Below are positions 1-11,107 of a stretch of DNA of 64,000 nt, piece by piece. The first letter of the stretch is position 1, and every line of letters starts with the position of its first letter. The position numbers and the translations under genes were made by a program. The stretch is from Mesorhizobium sp. Pch-S (lineage in GTDB: Bacteria > Pseudomonadota > Alphaproteobacteria > Rhizobiales > Rhizobiaceae): the NCBI RefSeq assembly GCF_004136315.1, contig NZ_CP029562.1:2356001-2420000 (forward strand). Direction: 5' to 3'. A model generated the notes under the pieces. It saw only the letters and a program-made list of their open reading frames with translations. It was not told where the DNA came from and ran no database searches.

Positions 1-151
1 CCATCCAGGTACCGACCCAACTCTGTTCTTCGGCATGTGCACTGGAAAGGGTTGAGGCGAATACGAAGGCGGCAATAAGGACAGCGGAGCGGATTGAGCT
101 TCCGAGACGTGACGTCTCCTTGGCAGTCAAGGGAACAGGTGCCAGACGCAT
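1..151 (-). CDS. Exported SGNH/GDSL-type hydrolase, N-terminal part only (runs off the left edge)
   Basis: Reading leftward from an ATG at 151, an open frame runs to the window edge (50 residues visible). It starts with a charged N-terminus followed by a hydrophobic stretch (VLIAAFVFA) and an AHA cleavage-type site, so it looks like a Sec signal peptide. The first mature residues are EEQSWVGTWM. The WVGTW motif directly after the signal peptide is common in secreted SGNH/GDSL esterases, where it precedes the catalytic block I. That block is outside the window, so the family call rests on one short motif. The exported character is well supported, the enzymatic identity only moderately. Confidence 0.5.
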   Translation of the reverse strand, partial: MRLAPVPLTAKETSRLGSSIRSAVLIAAFVFASTLSSAHAEEQSWVGTWM

Positions 152-406
152 GATGTTTCTCGTTCTTCATTCAACGTCGCCGGAAAATAGACTCCGAACT
201 TTGGATGAAATAGAGCGCGCAAGAGACCATCACTTGTGAAACGATGTCATCAAAGAAACCGTCAGTTTTGTCACGCAGCGCCGACTTCAGCGTGCCGATC
301 GAACGGCCGGGGGCCGTGCATTCCCTGCCAAAAGGGTTGTCCGATATGTCTGGAAACGACCACGACCTGATTGCGCCTCTCCCCGCCGAGCACAGTTTCG
401 GACAGG

Positions 407-1639
407 CTAGAGCGACCTCGCAGGCGCACGCAGTCTCGGCTCATCCCCGATCGTCGGGACGCTCATGGCCCGAGCATAACTGGCCGGCGAAACCCGCCAG
501 TACAGCGCTGCGACGACGAGAACCGTGACCAGATGCGTCAACCAGCCGGCGACGAAACTGCCGGTGGCGTCGTGCAGCGCGGCGACGATCCAGGGCGGAA
601 ATGCCGTGATCAGGAAGCCGCCGCCCTGCATCAATGCAGAAAGCGCGCCGGCTTCGGTCGGATCGGGCAGATGGTCGAGCGCAACGATCATCGACAGCGC
701 AAAACAACCGCCCAGCCCGCTGCCGAGCAACATCGCCGAAGCGAACGGCGCGGCTTCAGGGCGAAAGGCCAGCGCGACAAAGCCTGCCGCCTGCATGGCA
801 AGTGTCAGCCACAGCCATGGCCGCAGGTCCTTGCCCCTGGCCAGCATCGGCAGCAGGAGGGCAGCCAGTCCCTGGAACACAGCCATGATCGCCAGCAAGC
901 TGCCGTTGGCGGCAGCGCTCCAGCCATGCTCGCGATAGAAAGGTGCCAGCCATGCCACGACGGCCGAGTAGCCGCCGTTGACCAGGCCGAAGCAGGCCAT
1001 CAGCAGCCAAAGGCGGGGTCGCCCGAGCATGGTCCAGGCACTGATGCCACCTTGTCGCGCTGCCCTGTCGCGCGGCAAGGTGTGGGCCGCAAGCAGAAGC
1101 GTCAGCACCGCCGGGATCGCCATCCAGGCCAGACCGAAATGCCAGTCGCCGGTGGCTGATGCAATCAGTGGCGCGGCCTGTGCGCCCAAGGCGCCGCCGC
1201 CGACCAGTGTGGCGGAATAGAGCCCCATGACCACGCCGACCTGGTTCGGGAACTGCTTTTTGACGATGCCGGGAAACACCGCCTGGATGACCGCTACGCC
1301 CAGGCCAAGCAGGGCTGCGGTCCCTACGATCTGCCAGCCGGTCGTCGCGAACAGGCGCAGCAGGGAGCCTGCGGCAAGCACGAAAAGCGAGGCGAGGACC
1401 GAGCGCCGTGCGCCAATGCGGGACTGCAGGAAAGGCCCGGCAAAGGCCACGATCCCCATCAGGGCCATCGGAACCAGGGTCAGCAGGGAAATGCCCTTGA
1501 GGTCGAGACCGGTCTCCGCGCCGATGTCGGCCACCAAGGGTCCTATGCCGGTGATGAACGGTCTCAGATTGAGGCCAATGAGGGCGACGGCCACCAGCAG
1601 CAACACGCGCGCCGAACGCGAAGCCCCTTCGCCAGCCAT
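407..1639 (-). CDS. MFS transporter of the CynX/NimT (cyanate/nitroimidazole) type
   Basis: This is a 410-residue protein with about twelve hydrophobic segments along its whole length, the usual size for the major facilitator superfamily. The first helix carries the GLNLRP motif, which is characteristic of the CynX/NimT subfamily, followed by TGIGPL. The gene begins 3 bases downstream of a nucleoside deaminase stop on the same strand, so the two are probably one transcript. A transporter paired with a deaminase suggests import or export of a nucleobase-like or small nitrogenous compound, but the substrate cannot be read from the sequence. The name cyanate transporter should be treated as a family label only. 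Confidence 0.8.
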   Translation of the reverse strand: MAGEGASRSARVLLLVAVALIGLNLRPFITGIGPLVADIGAETGLDLKGISLLTLVPMALMGIVAFAGPFLQSRIGARRSVLASLFVLAAGSLLRLFATTGWQIVGTAALLGLGVAVIQAVFPGIVKKQFPNQVGVVMGLYSATLVGGGALGAQAAPLIASATGDWHFGLAWMAIPAVLTLLLAAHTLPRDRAARQGGISAWTMLGRPRLWLLMACFGLVNGGYSAVVAWLAPFYREHGWSAAANGSLLAIMAVFQGLAALLLPMLARGKDLRPWLWLTLAMQAAGFVALAFRPEAAPFASAMLLGSGLGGCFALSMIVALDHLPDPTEAGALSALMQGGGFLITAFPPWIVAALHDATGSFVAGWLTHLVTVLVVAALYWRVSPASYARAMSVPTIGDEPRLRAPARSL

Positions 1640-1642
1640 GTC

Positions 1643-2116
1643 TTATCCCCGCCGGTCCCGGACCTCGGCCCACTCGGCATAGAGGTCCCTCTCGCCTTGC
1701 GGCCGCACCGGCACATAGCGGATGGCCATGGACTGTTCAGCGAACGGCCTGGCGAGATCCTCGTAGATCGCCGCCGTGGAAAGTCCGAATGGTGCGCCGT
1801 CGTCGTTGGAGTGGGCGTAGAACACCCTGTCGACGCCGGCCAGCCGCATCGCGGCCATGCACATGGGACAGGGATGGCCGCTGGCATAGACGGCACTGCC
1901 CTTGAGATCAGGCCTGCCGAGCCTGCGGCTGGCAGCGCGAATGACGTTCATTTCCGCATGCGAGGTCGGATCGTTGCTGGCGTGGATCTCGTTCACCGCC
2001 GTGGCGACAACCTTGCCCTCCTGCACCAGCACTGCACCGAAAGGCCGGCCTCCCTTGCCGATGTTGGCGCGCGCAAGCGCTATGGCCTGGCCGAGATACT
2101 GGTTTTCGTCATTCAT
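1643..2116 (-). CDS. Nucleoside/nucleobase deaminase (zinc-dependent cytidine deaminase fold, guanine-deaminase-like)
   Basis: The protein has 157 residues from the ATG at 2116. A longer frame upstream would add about 25 Arg- and Pro-rich residues unlike the family. It has both catalytic zinc motifs of the cytidine/deoxycytidylate deaminase superfamily: HAEMN (His ligand plus proton-shuttling Glu) and PCPMC (two Cys ligands), with the spacing seen in bacterial guanine deaminase and tRNA adenosine deaminase relatives. A conserved N-terminal GGRPFGAVLV supports a GuaD-like free-base or nucleoside deaminase rather than TadA. The CynX-like transporter follows with a 3-base gap, so the pair probably handles the same substrate. 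The exact base cannot be decided. Confidence 0.8.
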   Translation of the reverse strand: MNDENQYLGQAIALARANIGKGGRPFGAVLVQEGKVVATAVNEIHASNDPTSHAEMNVIRAASRRLGRPDLKGSAVYASGHPCPMCMAAMRLAGVDRVFYAHSNDDGAPFGLSTAAIYEDLARPFAEQSMAIRYVPVRPQGERDLYAEWAEVRDRRG

Positions 2117-2129
2117 AGCAGGTCCCGTT

Positions 2130-2800
2130 TCAATGAGCGCCGGCGGCCTGCAGGATCGCCTCGATCTTCCTGTAGCCGCCGGAGCGGGCATGCTGGAGCG
2201 GGGTCACGCCGTTGCCGTCGGCAAGATTGACGTCGGCCCCGGCCCGGACCAGCAGCGCGACGATCTGCTGGTGGCGTTCGCCGCCGTCGCCGAGCATGAT
2301 CGCCTCCAGCAGCGCGGTCCAGCCAAGCTTGTTGACGTGATCGACATCGACACCTGCCTCGATCAGCGTGCGCACCGTCTCGACATGGCCGCGTTCGGAA
2401 GCGGGAATGAGCGCCGTGCCGCCATAACGGTTGATGCTCTTGAGGTCGGCGCCGTGCGCCAGCGTCATCCTGAGGATTTCGAGATGACCACGGGCGCCGG
2501 CATAGAGATACGGGCTGTCCTCGATGTTGTCCTTGGCGTTGACGTCGGCTCCGGCTTCGATCAGCGCCTTGGCGACTTCGACCTGATTGCCGTGGGTGGC
2601 CACCAGCAGCGCGGTGGCACCGCTGCCGTCCCGCGCATCGATCTTCGCCCCTCGGCAATGCGTTTCTTGACGGACGCGACATCGCCGCTCGTCGCGGCAA
2701 CGTGCAAGGCTGGTTCGCTCATGGTTTTCCCTGAAGCAATGAGTGGGGCCGGGGCCAGCAGCAGGCATGCGACACCCAGAAGAACAGATCGACGAAACAT
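2130..2800 (-). pseudogene. Exported ankyrin-repeat protein, interrupted by a one-base frameshift
   Basis: The frame opening at 2800 encodes a signal peptide (MFRRSVLLGVACLLLAPAPL) and the start of an ankyrin repeat (PALHVAATSGDVASVKKRIAEG), then goes out of frame at about 2648. The next frame continues without loss as AKIDARDGSGATALLVATHG and gives four or five further ankyrin units (GADVNAKD, GADLKSIN, GVDVDHVN, GADVNLAD), ending at 2130. The break falls in a run of four C at 2648-2651. Adding one base there restores a continuous protein of about 223 residues. This is either a true single-base deletion or a homopolymer sequencing error. As written, the gene is broken. It lies 13 bases upstream of the deaminase gene on the same strand. 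Confidence 0.75.
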
Positions 2801-2858
2801 CGCAATCCCCGTGCTGTTTGCCCAAACCGGCTGGCGACCTCCAGGCCGCTGGTCACGG

Positions 2859-2908
2859 TATCCAGATAAGGACTGATCCAGATATTTGGAAATTAAATGT
2901 CTGGATCA
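2859..2908. promoter_or_regulatory. Cluster of three ATCCAGA half-sites between the ankyrin gene and a LysR gene
   Basis: TATCCAGATA lies at 2859-2868 and GATCCAGATA at 2875-2884. The inverted copy TCTGGATCA at 2900-2908 forms a perfect 9-base inverted repeat with TGATCCAGA at 2874-2882, with 17 bases between the arms. The cluster sits 50-100 bases upstream of the LysR start at 2960, in an AT-rich stretch that is unusual for this GC-rich window. It is a plausible operator for the adjacent LysR regulator. That role is inferred from position. Confidence 0.45.
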
Positions 2909-2959
2909 AATACATTACGATTATAGATACAGACCTCATATTACCCTGGGGCATCCGCC

Positions 2960-3808
2960 ATGCTTGATCCACGCCTTCTTCGCGCTTTCTCCACCATCGT
3001 GGATGCCGGCAGCTTCACGCTCGCGGCGGACCGGCTTCATATGACGCAATCCACCATCAGCCAGCAGCTCGCCCGGCTCGAAGAAACGGTCGGATCGATG
3101 CTGGTCGATCGCGCCGCGCGGCCGGTAGAGCCGACACTGGCCGGCGAACGGCTTCTGGGTTACGCCCGGCGCATCCTGGCCCTGCAACAGGAGGCGGAAG
3201 CCGCCCTGCGCGATCCGGCAGGCACGACATCCATCCGCATCGGCGTTCCCGAAGACATCGTCAGCGCCGCGATGGCAAAGGTGTTCAACGACTTTGCCCA
3301 GCGCCATCGCGGCACCCAGCTGGATGTCACCGCCGGGTTGAGCCGTGACCTGACCCGGCGCTATCGCGCCGGCGACTTCGATATCGCGGTGGTCAAGGAA
3401 CCGGAGGCCGAACCCGATAGCCGCGCGACGTTTCCGGAAACCATGGCCTGGTTCGAAAGCGCGGATGCACCAGCCAGGTGGCCCAACCCGATCCCGCTGG
3501 TCACATTCCCTCCCGGTGGCCTTTACCGCGAGGCGATGTTCGAACGCATCGAAGGCGAGGAGCTTCGCTGGTACATCGCCTTCTCGGGCAGCAGCCTCCA
3601 CAACGTCCTGGTGGCGGTGGAGGCAGGTCTCGGCCTGTCGCTGCTGCCGCGAAGCGCGACGGCGAGCTATCGCGTGCGGCAATACGCGCCTTTCGGCATC
3701 GGCCCGGCGATGGCCGTCTCCATCTATTCCTGGGAAAGTGCCGGACCTGTATCGGAACTGGTCGAGCGGATGGGAGCGGTACTCGCCGCCAGTCGCATGG
3801 CGGCGTAG
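2960..3808 (+). CDS. LysR-family transcriptional regulator
   Basis: The protein has 282 residues, slightly short for the family (usually about 300). Residues 1-60 are a typical LysR winged helix-turn-helix (LRAFSTIVDAGSFTLAADRL, then TQSTISQQLARLE). A linker helix follows, then a periplasmic-binding-like effector domain with the usual GLGLSLLP near the end. It is divergent from the ankyrin gene across about 160 bases that contain three ATCCAGA half-sites. The effector is unknown. The next gene is another LysR on the opposite strand, so their ends converge and their functions need not be linked. Confidence 0.88.
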   Translation: MLDPRLLRAFSTIVDAGSFTLAADRLHMTQSTISQQLARLEETVGSMLVDRAARPVEPTLAGERLLGYARRILALQQEAEAALRDPAGTTSIRIGVPEDIVSAAMAKVFNDFAQRHRGTQLDVTAGLSRDLTRRYRAGDFDIAVVKEPEAEPDSRATFPETMAWFESADAPARWPNPIPLVTFPPGGLYREAMFERIEGEELRWYIAFSGSSLHNVLVAVEAGLGLSLLPRSATASYRVRQYAPFGIGPAMAVSIYSWESAGPVSELVERMGAVLAASRMAA

Positions 3809-3841
3809 GCAGCTGAACAGGAACAGCCCTATGCCCGGCGC

Positions 3842-4771
3842 TCACAAACCGGAACCCGGGTCGGGCAGGCCGGCCCGCGACGTCCGCTGCGAAAGCTCGC
3901 GAATCAGATGGTCGGCAACCACCCGGACGGAGGGCAACTGCCCACGCCGATGCGGCATCAGCAGCGTCGTGGTCACGCCACGCGCCGTCCAGCCCGGCAG
4001 TATGCGGACAAGCACGCCCGATCCGATCAGCGCCGCACAGAAGCTGCTGGCGAGACAAGCCACGCCGAGTCCCGCTTTGGCCGCTTCCAGCAAGGACACG
4101 GTTTCGTTGGCGACATAGCGCGGTGACGGCGTGACATCGGCGGCCGCGCCCTCGTCATTGTGAAGCGTCCAGGCGCGATCGGACGACGATGCCATCAGCC
4201 CGTCGAGCCCGTTCGCCTGCTCGGGACGGGACGGCACGCCCCTCTCCGCGATGTATCCGGGCGACGCGACGAGCCAGGCAGGGTCGTAGTCGATTCGACG
4301 CTGCACCAGATCGGTATCGGGCAACGGGCCGAAATGATTGCGAATGGCGATGTCGAAACCTTCCTGCACGATGTCCACCAACCTGTCGGAGACATCGAGC
4401 ACGACACGCACCTTCGGATAGCTCGCCGCGAGACGCGGAAGCAGCGGCGCCAGATGGAACTGGGCAATGGGCAATGATGCGGTGATGCGCACGGTTCCAC
4501 TGGGCTCGGCCAGACGCCCCTTGATGACGTCCTCCGCCGCCTCCGCCTCGATGAGCATCGCGGCTGCATGGCGATGAAAATCCCGGCCGATCTCGGTCAC
4601 GGTGAAATTGCGCGACGTCCTCTGGATCAGGCGCACGCCAATCGCCTTTTCCAGTTCGGAAAGCCGTTTGCTGAGCGTCGATTTGGGAATGCCCAGAGCA
4701 CGCCCCGCGGCAGCAACGCCGCCGTGGTTCACCACCTGAACGAAAACAAAGAGGTCGTTGAGATTGAGCAT
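3842..4771 (-). CDS. LysR-family transcriptional regulator
   Basis: The protein has 309 residues with an N-terminal winged helix-turn-helix (VNHGGVAAAGRALGIPKSTL, then SKRLSELEKAIGVRLIQRT) and a LysR substrate-binding domain (residues about 90-290, with GFDIAIR and AGLGVACL). The wording of the effector domain (SGTVRITA, FDIAIRNH) resembles the CrgA/AaeR-like branch. It is transcribed away from the NAD(P)-binding oxidoreductase at 4903, with 131 bases between the two starts. By the usual LysR arrangement it probably controls that gene and itself. A 7-base inverted repeat lies just upstream of its start. Confidence 0.88.
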   Translation of the reverse strand: MLNLNDLFVFVQVVNHGGVAAAGRALGIPKSTLSKRLSELEKAIGVRLIQRTSRNFTVTEIGRDFHRHAAAMLIEAEAAEDVIKGRLAEPSGTVRITASLPIAQFHLAPLLPRLAASYPKVRVVLDVSDRLVDIVQEGFDIAIRNHFGPLPDTDLVQRRIDYDPAWLVASPGYIAERGVPSRPEQANGLDGLMASSSDRAWTLHNDEGAAADVTPSPRYVANETVSLLEAAKAGLGVACLASSFCAALIGSGVLVRILPGWTARGVTTTLLMPHRRGQLPSVRVVADHLIRELSQRTSRAGLPDPGSGL

Positions 4772-4777
4772 TGGTGG

Positions 4778-4803
4778 CCATCGTTCCGATATGTGGACGA
4801 TGG
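4778..4803. promoter_or_regulatory. Candidate LysR operator (CCATCGT-N12-ACGATGG)
   Basis: CCATCGT at 4778-4784 and ACGATGG at 4797-4803 are perfect inverted arms separated by 12 bases. They lie 7 bases upstream of the LysR start at 4771 and about 100 bases upstream of the divergent oxidoreductase at 4903. Position and dyad size fit a LysR autoregulatory site. No binding evidence is available. Confidence 0.4.
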
Positions 4804-4902
4804 GTCTACGGATACCCTACTACAGCTTCTGCGTCCAATTCCGCATCTCTTTGCCACCACCGCGATGGGCGGGGTTTCGAACCAGGAAAGACGCACACGG
4901 AT

Positions 4903-5775
4903 ATGGCCAACATCTCGATCCTCGGCCTTGGGGCCATGGGGCAGGCACTCGCCACCCGCTTTCTCCAGCAAGGCCACAGGCTCACGGTGTGGAACCGCAC
5001 ACCCGACAAAGCTGTCCCGCTGCTCGCCAAAGGTGCACGCGAAGTGAAGTCCGCCAAGGACGCCATCGCGGCAAGCGACGTCACCGTGATGTGCGTTTTG
5101 GACTATGCCGCGTCGGCAGCGGTGATCGATCAGGCGGCTTCAGCGCTCCCCGGACGCACGCTGGTCAATCTCACCAACGGCACCCCGGCACAGGCGCGCG
5201 CCATGGCCGAGCGGGTTACCGGACTGGGTGCCGCCTATCTCGACGGCGGCATCATGGCGACGCCTCCGATGATCGGCGGGGAGCACGCGCTCATCCTCTA
5301 CAGCGGGTCGAAGGCAGCTTTCGATGCGCATGCCGATGCGCTCAAGGACCTTGGCGCCGCCAACTATCTCGGCACGGACGCCGGATTGGCATCGCTGCAC
5401 GACCTTGCGCTGCTCAGCGGCATGTACGGGCTTTTCGCGGGCTTCTTCCATGCCAGCGCGCTCGTCGATTCCGAAGGCATTCCGGCCGGGGCGTTTTTCA
5501 AGCTGCTTGGTCCGTGGATGACGGCAATGATGGGCGAGCTGCCTGGATATGCCGAGAAGATCGACAGCGGCCGTCACGATAAGGATGTGGTGTCGAACCT
5601 CGGCATGCAGGCGGCCTCCCTCGACAACATCCTCACCGCCACCCGCGAACAGGGCGTCGCCACCGATCTGCTTGACCCCATGCTGGACTTGTTCCGCAAA
5701 CGGGACAGCGCCGGATTCGGACACGAGGACATTTCGGGCATATTCGAGCTGATACGGCGAAAGAGCGGGAAGTGA
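4903..5775 (+). CDS. NAD(P)-dependent oxidoreductase of the beta-hydroxyacid dehydrogenase / imine reductase family
   Basis: The protein has 290 residues from the ATG at 4903. A longer upstream frame lacks family-like sequence and would overlap the intergenic control region. The N-terminus is a Rossmann fold (SILGLGAMGQALATRFLQQG) with NRT after the second strand, which usually means NADP preference. DGGIMATPPMIGGEHALILY matches the substrate-binding strand of the imine-reductase-like branch, in which the catalytic Lys of true hydroxyacid dehydrogenases is absent. The C-terminal half is the helical domain that forms the dimer. It is divergently transcribed from a LysR regulator, its likely controller. 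The substrate is unknown. Confidence 0.8.
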   Translation: MANISILGLGAMGQALATRFLQQGHRLTVWNRTPDKAVPLLAKGAREVKSAKDAIAASDVTVMCVLDYAASAAVIDQAASALPGRTLVNLTNGTPAQARAMAERVTGLGAAYLDGGIMATPPMIGGEHALILYSGSKAAFDAHADALKDLGAANYLGTDAGLASLHDLALLSGMYGLFAGFFHASALVDSEGIPAGAFFKLLGPWMTAMMGELPGYAEKIDSGRHDKDVVSNLGMQAASLDNILTATREQGVATDLLDPMLDLFRKRDSAGFGHEDISGIFELIRRKSGK

Positions 5776-5794
5776 GGTCGACTGGATGGGGCGC

Positions 5795-8019
<2,225 letters not shown>

Positions 8020-8049
8020 TCGTCAGGCTGCGGTGTCGGGGATCATGCG

Positions 8050-9249
8050 TCAGGGGTTCGCGGACATCCTCTGCTTCAACAATTGCATAAGCTCGCCATT
8101 TCGGGGGAGCTTGCCGGCCTTCTTCTGCTCGCTGAGCCAATAGAACTGGCCGGGCTTCAGACTGGCGGGCAGTTCGTAGTCCATCCCGTCCCAGGCGTCC
8201 TCACGAAATGAATAGAAGGCCCAGTGACCGCCGCGCGCGTCGACGGCGTCCATGACATCCTTGAGATAGGTCCCGCAATCCGCCCACAGGCGCATGCAGC
8301 CGAACTCCGCCGCCACGATGCGTGTCGGCTTCAGACCCTGCGCCTGCGCCCAGTCGAACGCCGTGTCGATGTGGGCGCCCACGGCATCGCGGTCCCAGGC
8401 AATCGTGCCACCCGCATAGTCCGTTTTCACGCCCGGATAGCGAAGCGGGGTCTTGCGTTTCATGTTCGGTACGCTGGTCGCCTGATAGGGCTCGTACATG
8501 TGGAAAGCGTACAGCACCCGATCGTCGGAGAGCGGTTTTGGCCAGGCAGCAAGCGAACGCGGATTGGCATAGTAACCGCTGTCGACCATCACCGGCGTGA
8601 CGGGATCGACGGCGCGGATCGCCGTGACGATCCGTTCATAGAGCTTTGTCAGATCGCGCGGGCTGCCCGCCTGCTGTGCCTGCCATGCCGCGAGGTCGCG
8701 CGATGAACCGTTTTCGGCAAGGCCCGTCGTCTTCTCTGGCGCGGGTTCATTGACGATGTTGTAGGCCGCAATGGCCGGATGATCCTTGAGCGCGGTGGCA
8801 AGGTCGGACCAGAAACGAACCGCCTGCTCGGCGAAGGCAGGATCCGACCAGAGCCGATCGTCGAATTTGCCGCCGTTCTGCTGCGCCCAGCGGGCACCCG
8901 GCAGACTGAGCGGGACCACGACGACCTTCAGCTTTGCGGCCTGCGCCGCGTCGAGCACCTTGCGGAGCGTTGCAAGGTCCTTGGCCTTCAGACCCTCGTA
9001 ACGATCCGCGTCGCCGATCAGGAAATCCCGTCCTTCGCCCTTCCATTTGCTGAAGGTGAGGCGCACCCAGGTCGCGCCCGTCGCCGCAAGTGCCTTGAAA
9101 TACTCTTCACCGGGAGGCGCTTCGTTGAAGCTGTTTCCACCTCGCTCGCGCTGATCCCAGAAACCCATGAGATCCGCAGCGACGACATGGTTCGTGCCTT
9201 GCATGGCCAGCAAGGCTCCGAAAGCAACCGCAAGGCAGCAACGTTTCAT
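8050..9249 (-). CDS. Exported glycoside hydrolase family 5 (cellulase-like) protein
   Basis: The protein has 399 residues from the ATG at 9249. The open frame continues upstream through the tRNA-Arg gene, but that part is antisense tRNA sequence and not protein. The N-terminus is a signal peptide (MKRCCLAVAFGALLAMQG, then NHVVA/AD). The chain shows the GH5 TIM-barrel marks: VRLTFSKW, LKVVVVPLS, YNIVNEPAPE with acid/base Glu168, FHMYEPY, and IVAAEFGC with nucleophile Glu315. It probably acts in the periplasm or outside the cell on a beta-glucan or similar polysaccharide. There is no carbohydrate-binding module and no neighbouring polysaccharide gene, so the substrate is open. Confidence 0.82.
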   Translation of the reverse strand: MKRCCLAVAFGALLAMQGTNHVVAADLMGFWDQRERGGNSFNEAPPGEEYFKALAATGATWVRLTFSKWKGEGRDFLIGDADRYEGLKAKDLATLRKVLDAAQAAKLKVVVVPLSLPGARWAQQNGGKFDDRLWSDPAFAEQAVRFWSDLATALKDHPAIAAYNIVNEPAPEKTTGLAENGSSRDLAAWQAQQAGSPRDLTKLYERIVTAIRAVDPVTPVMVDSGYYANPRSLAAWPKPLSDDRVLYAFHMYEPYQATSVPNMKRKTPLRYPGVKTDYAGGTIAWDRDAVGAHIDTAFDWAQAQGLKPTRIVAAEFGCMRLWADCGTYLKDVMDAVDARGGHWAFYSFREDAWDGMDYELPASLKPGQFYWLSEQKKAGKLPRNGELMQLLKQRMSANP

Positions 9250-9385
9250 CGTGACGTCTTTCCAGATCAGGACGTCGACGGATTGCTTGCGGTTGGTGGC
9301 GGTTTTGTGTCGCTGGATAGCAGCGAAACGTGCTTGCGCGTGCGCGACTTGCAACGCGCTAAAATGGAAATTCTGGAAGTTTAGA

Positions 9386-9462
9386 TGGCGCGCCCGAAGA
9401 GATTCGAACTCCTGACCCCCAGATTCGTAGTCTGGTGCTCTATCCAGCTGAGCTACGGGCGC
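9386..9462 (-). tRNA. tRNA-Arg, anticodon ACG
   Basis: Read on the minus strand, this 77-base gene starts GCGCCCGTAGCTCAG and ends with a G discriminator and an encoded CCA. The acceptor arms GCGCCCG and CGGGCGC pair perfectly. The anticodon stem is CCAGA/TCTGG around the loop CTACGAA, giving anticodon ACG (positions 9428-9426). The T arm contains the standard GTTCGAATC. ACG is read as ICG after TadA editing. No integration duplicate of the 3' end is seen nearby. Confidence 0.97.
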
Positions 9463-9607
9463 GCAACAGGCTTTGCCTGACAGCATTCACGGCCTGCGTT
9501 TGGTGCCAGCCGCGATGCGAGGTGTTCCCTAACGACTCAAATTCCGAAAAGCAAGCGATCAATGCAAAAGTTTTGCCGTCGTCGTGAAAGGCGGCTCACG
9601 GCCGCCG

Positions 9608-11107
9608 TCAGGCCGAGCGCCTGAGACCGCGGCGGGCACGGTCGAGACTGACGGGCTGGTCGGGGATGCTCACCGAAAAGACCGTGCGTCCGCCGATGCT
9701 TTCGACAAGCTCGAGTTTGCCGCCATGGGCGCGCACCAGTTCATGCGCGATGGCGAGGCCAAGGCCGGTGCCGCCGCTGCGCGCCGAACCGCGGAAAGCC
9801 AGGAACAGGTTCTCGCGCGCCTTCGGGGGCAGGCCGGGGCCGGTATCCATGACCAGGATCTGGCTGATGCCGCCGGTCCGGTCCGCCGATATGACCAGAC
9901 GCCGCACCACGGCGCCTTCGGTGTCGGCAGCCATGGCCTGCACGGCATTGCGCGACAGATTGGTCAGGACGCGAAACAGCTGTTCGGAATCGGCATCGAT
10001 CTCGAAAGCGGCGTCGACGCCGTTCTCGAAATCGATGCCGTCGCCGATGTCGAGCAGGCCGTGCACCTCATCGACGAGCTGGCGCAGGCGCAGCATGCGG
10101 CGGGCCGGCGGTGCCTCCTGCGCGCGACCATAGGCCAGCACGCCTTCGGTGTAGGAAACGGCGCGGTCCAGCGCTTTCAGCAGTTTCGGCGCGAAGGCCT
10201 GGACACTGGCATCCTTCACCTGCAGCAGGCGGTCGGACAAAAGCTGCGCCGATGCCAGCACATTGCGCATGTCGTGGTTGATCTTCGAGACGGCGAGGCC
10301 GAGATCGGCAAGATGCCGTTGTTCGGCGAGCATTTTCTGCAGCCGGCCCTGCATCTGCGCCAGTTCGCGCTCGGCGACGCCGATTTCGTCGTCGCGGTCG
10401 GCCGGGCATACAATCCGGCCCGGATCGTCCGGCGCTTCCGAGAAGGACAGCATCGAACGTGTCATCGCCCGCACCGGGCGGATCATGATGCGGTCGACGG
10501 CGACATAGACGAGCATGGCGGAAAAGACAGAGATCAGCAGCCCGATCAGGGCGATGTTGCGCGAGAAGGACAGCATGGCGGCACGCAGCCGGTAGTCCGG
10601 CATGATCAGCTCGAACTCGCGGCCCTGCTCGCCGACCGGCCCGAAGATGCGCAACGTGCGGTCTCCGCCCCAGAACAGGGTTTCAAGCGCGTCCGAGAGC
10701 TGCGCGAACATGCCGGTGTTGGCGATATCGATATGCTCGTCGACCTTCGGCGGCATGGCCGCAACCGCCAGAAGGCGCGAGGCATCGCCATCACGAACCG
10801 CGATAGCCTTCGCGCCAAGCGCCATCAGCAGGTCATCCTGGGCGGTACGGGACAGCGCGCCAGGATCACCTTCCACCAGAACCACCGACACGGCTGCCGC
10901 CGTGTTGAGGCGCTCGCGCAACCAGCGCGTCCTGTAGTCGGCGATCGAGGGCAGGAAGATCAGCACTTCGGCAAGAAGCACGAAAACGATGGTGAGCAGG
11001 ATCAGCTTGGCCGACAGGCCACGCGCCAGCGGCACGACCCTGGCCAGGGCGCCGGTCGCAGGCCTGGTGGCCTCCGTATTCTCGATCGTGGAAGGTTCGA
11101 CGCTCAT
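9608..11107 (-). CDS. Membrane-bound sensor histidine kinase
   Basis: The protein has 499 residues. TM1 is at about 34-53, an extracytoplasmic sensor region follows to about 184, TM2 is at about 185-204, and a HAMP linker runs 205-262. The phosphoacceptor region (SKINHDMRNVLAS) has His278. The ATPase domain carries the N box NLSRNAVQA (about 383-391), G1 DTGPGLP (421-427) and G2 GGTGLGLAI (445-453). The H-box context HDMRN instead of HELR(S/N)P places it in the atypical HPK4-like branch. No response regulator is next to it, so it is an orphan kinase here. Its stimulus is unknown. Confidence 0.88.
   Translation of the reverse strand: MSVEPSTIENTEATRPATGALARVVPLARGLSAKLILLTIVFVLLAEVLIFLPSIADYRTRWLRERLNTAAAVSVVLVEGDPGALSRTAQDDLLMALGAKAIAVRDGDASRLLAVAAMPPKVDEHIDIANTGMFAQLSDALETLFWGGDRTLRIFGPVGEQGREFELIMPDYRLRAAMLSFSRNIALIGLLISVFSAMLVYVAVDRIMIRPVRAMTRSMLSFSEAPDDPGRIVCPADRDDEIGVAERELAQMQGRLQKMLAEQRHLADLGLAVSKINHDMRNVLASAQLLSDRLLQVKDASVQAFAPKLLKALDRAVSYTEGVLAYGRAQEAPPARRMLRLRQLVDEVHGLLDIGDGIDFENGVDAAFEIDADSEQLFRVLTNLSRNAVQAMAADTEGAVVRRLVISADRTGGISQILVMDTGPGLPPKARENLFLAFRGSARSGGTGLGLAIAHELVRAHGGKLELVESIGGRTVFSVSIPDQPVSLDRARRGLRRSA

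Noticed and set aside
244..528. 94-residue plus-strand frame near the left edge
   Set aside because: No ribosome site, no family character, and it overlaps the 3' end of the CynX-like transporter gene on the other strand.
9386..9462. tRNA-Arg as the edge of an integrated island
   Set aside because: No integrase, no second copy of the tRNA 3' end and no change in gene character were found on either side.
9250..9486. N-terminal extension of the GH5 gene (peptide containing VAQLDRAPDYESGGQEFESL)
   Set aside because: This peptide is the well-known false translation of a tRNA gene; the real start with signal peptide is at 9249.
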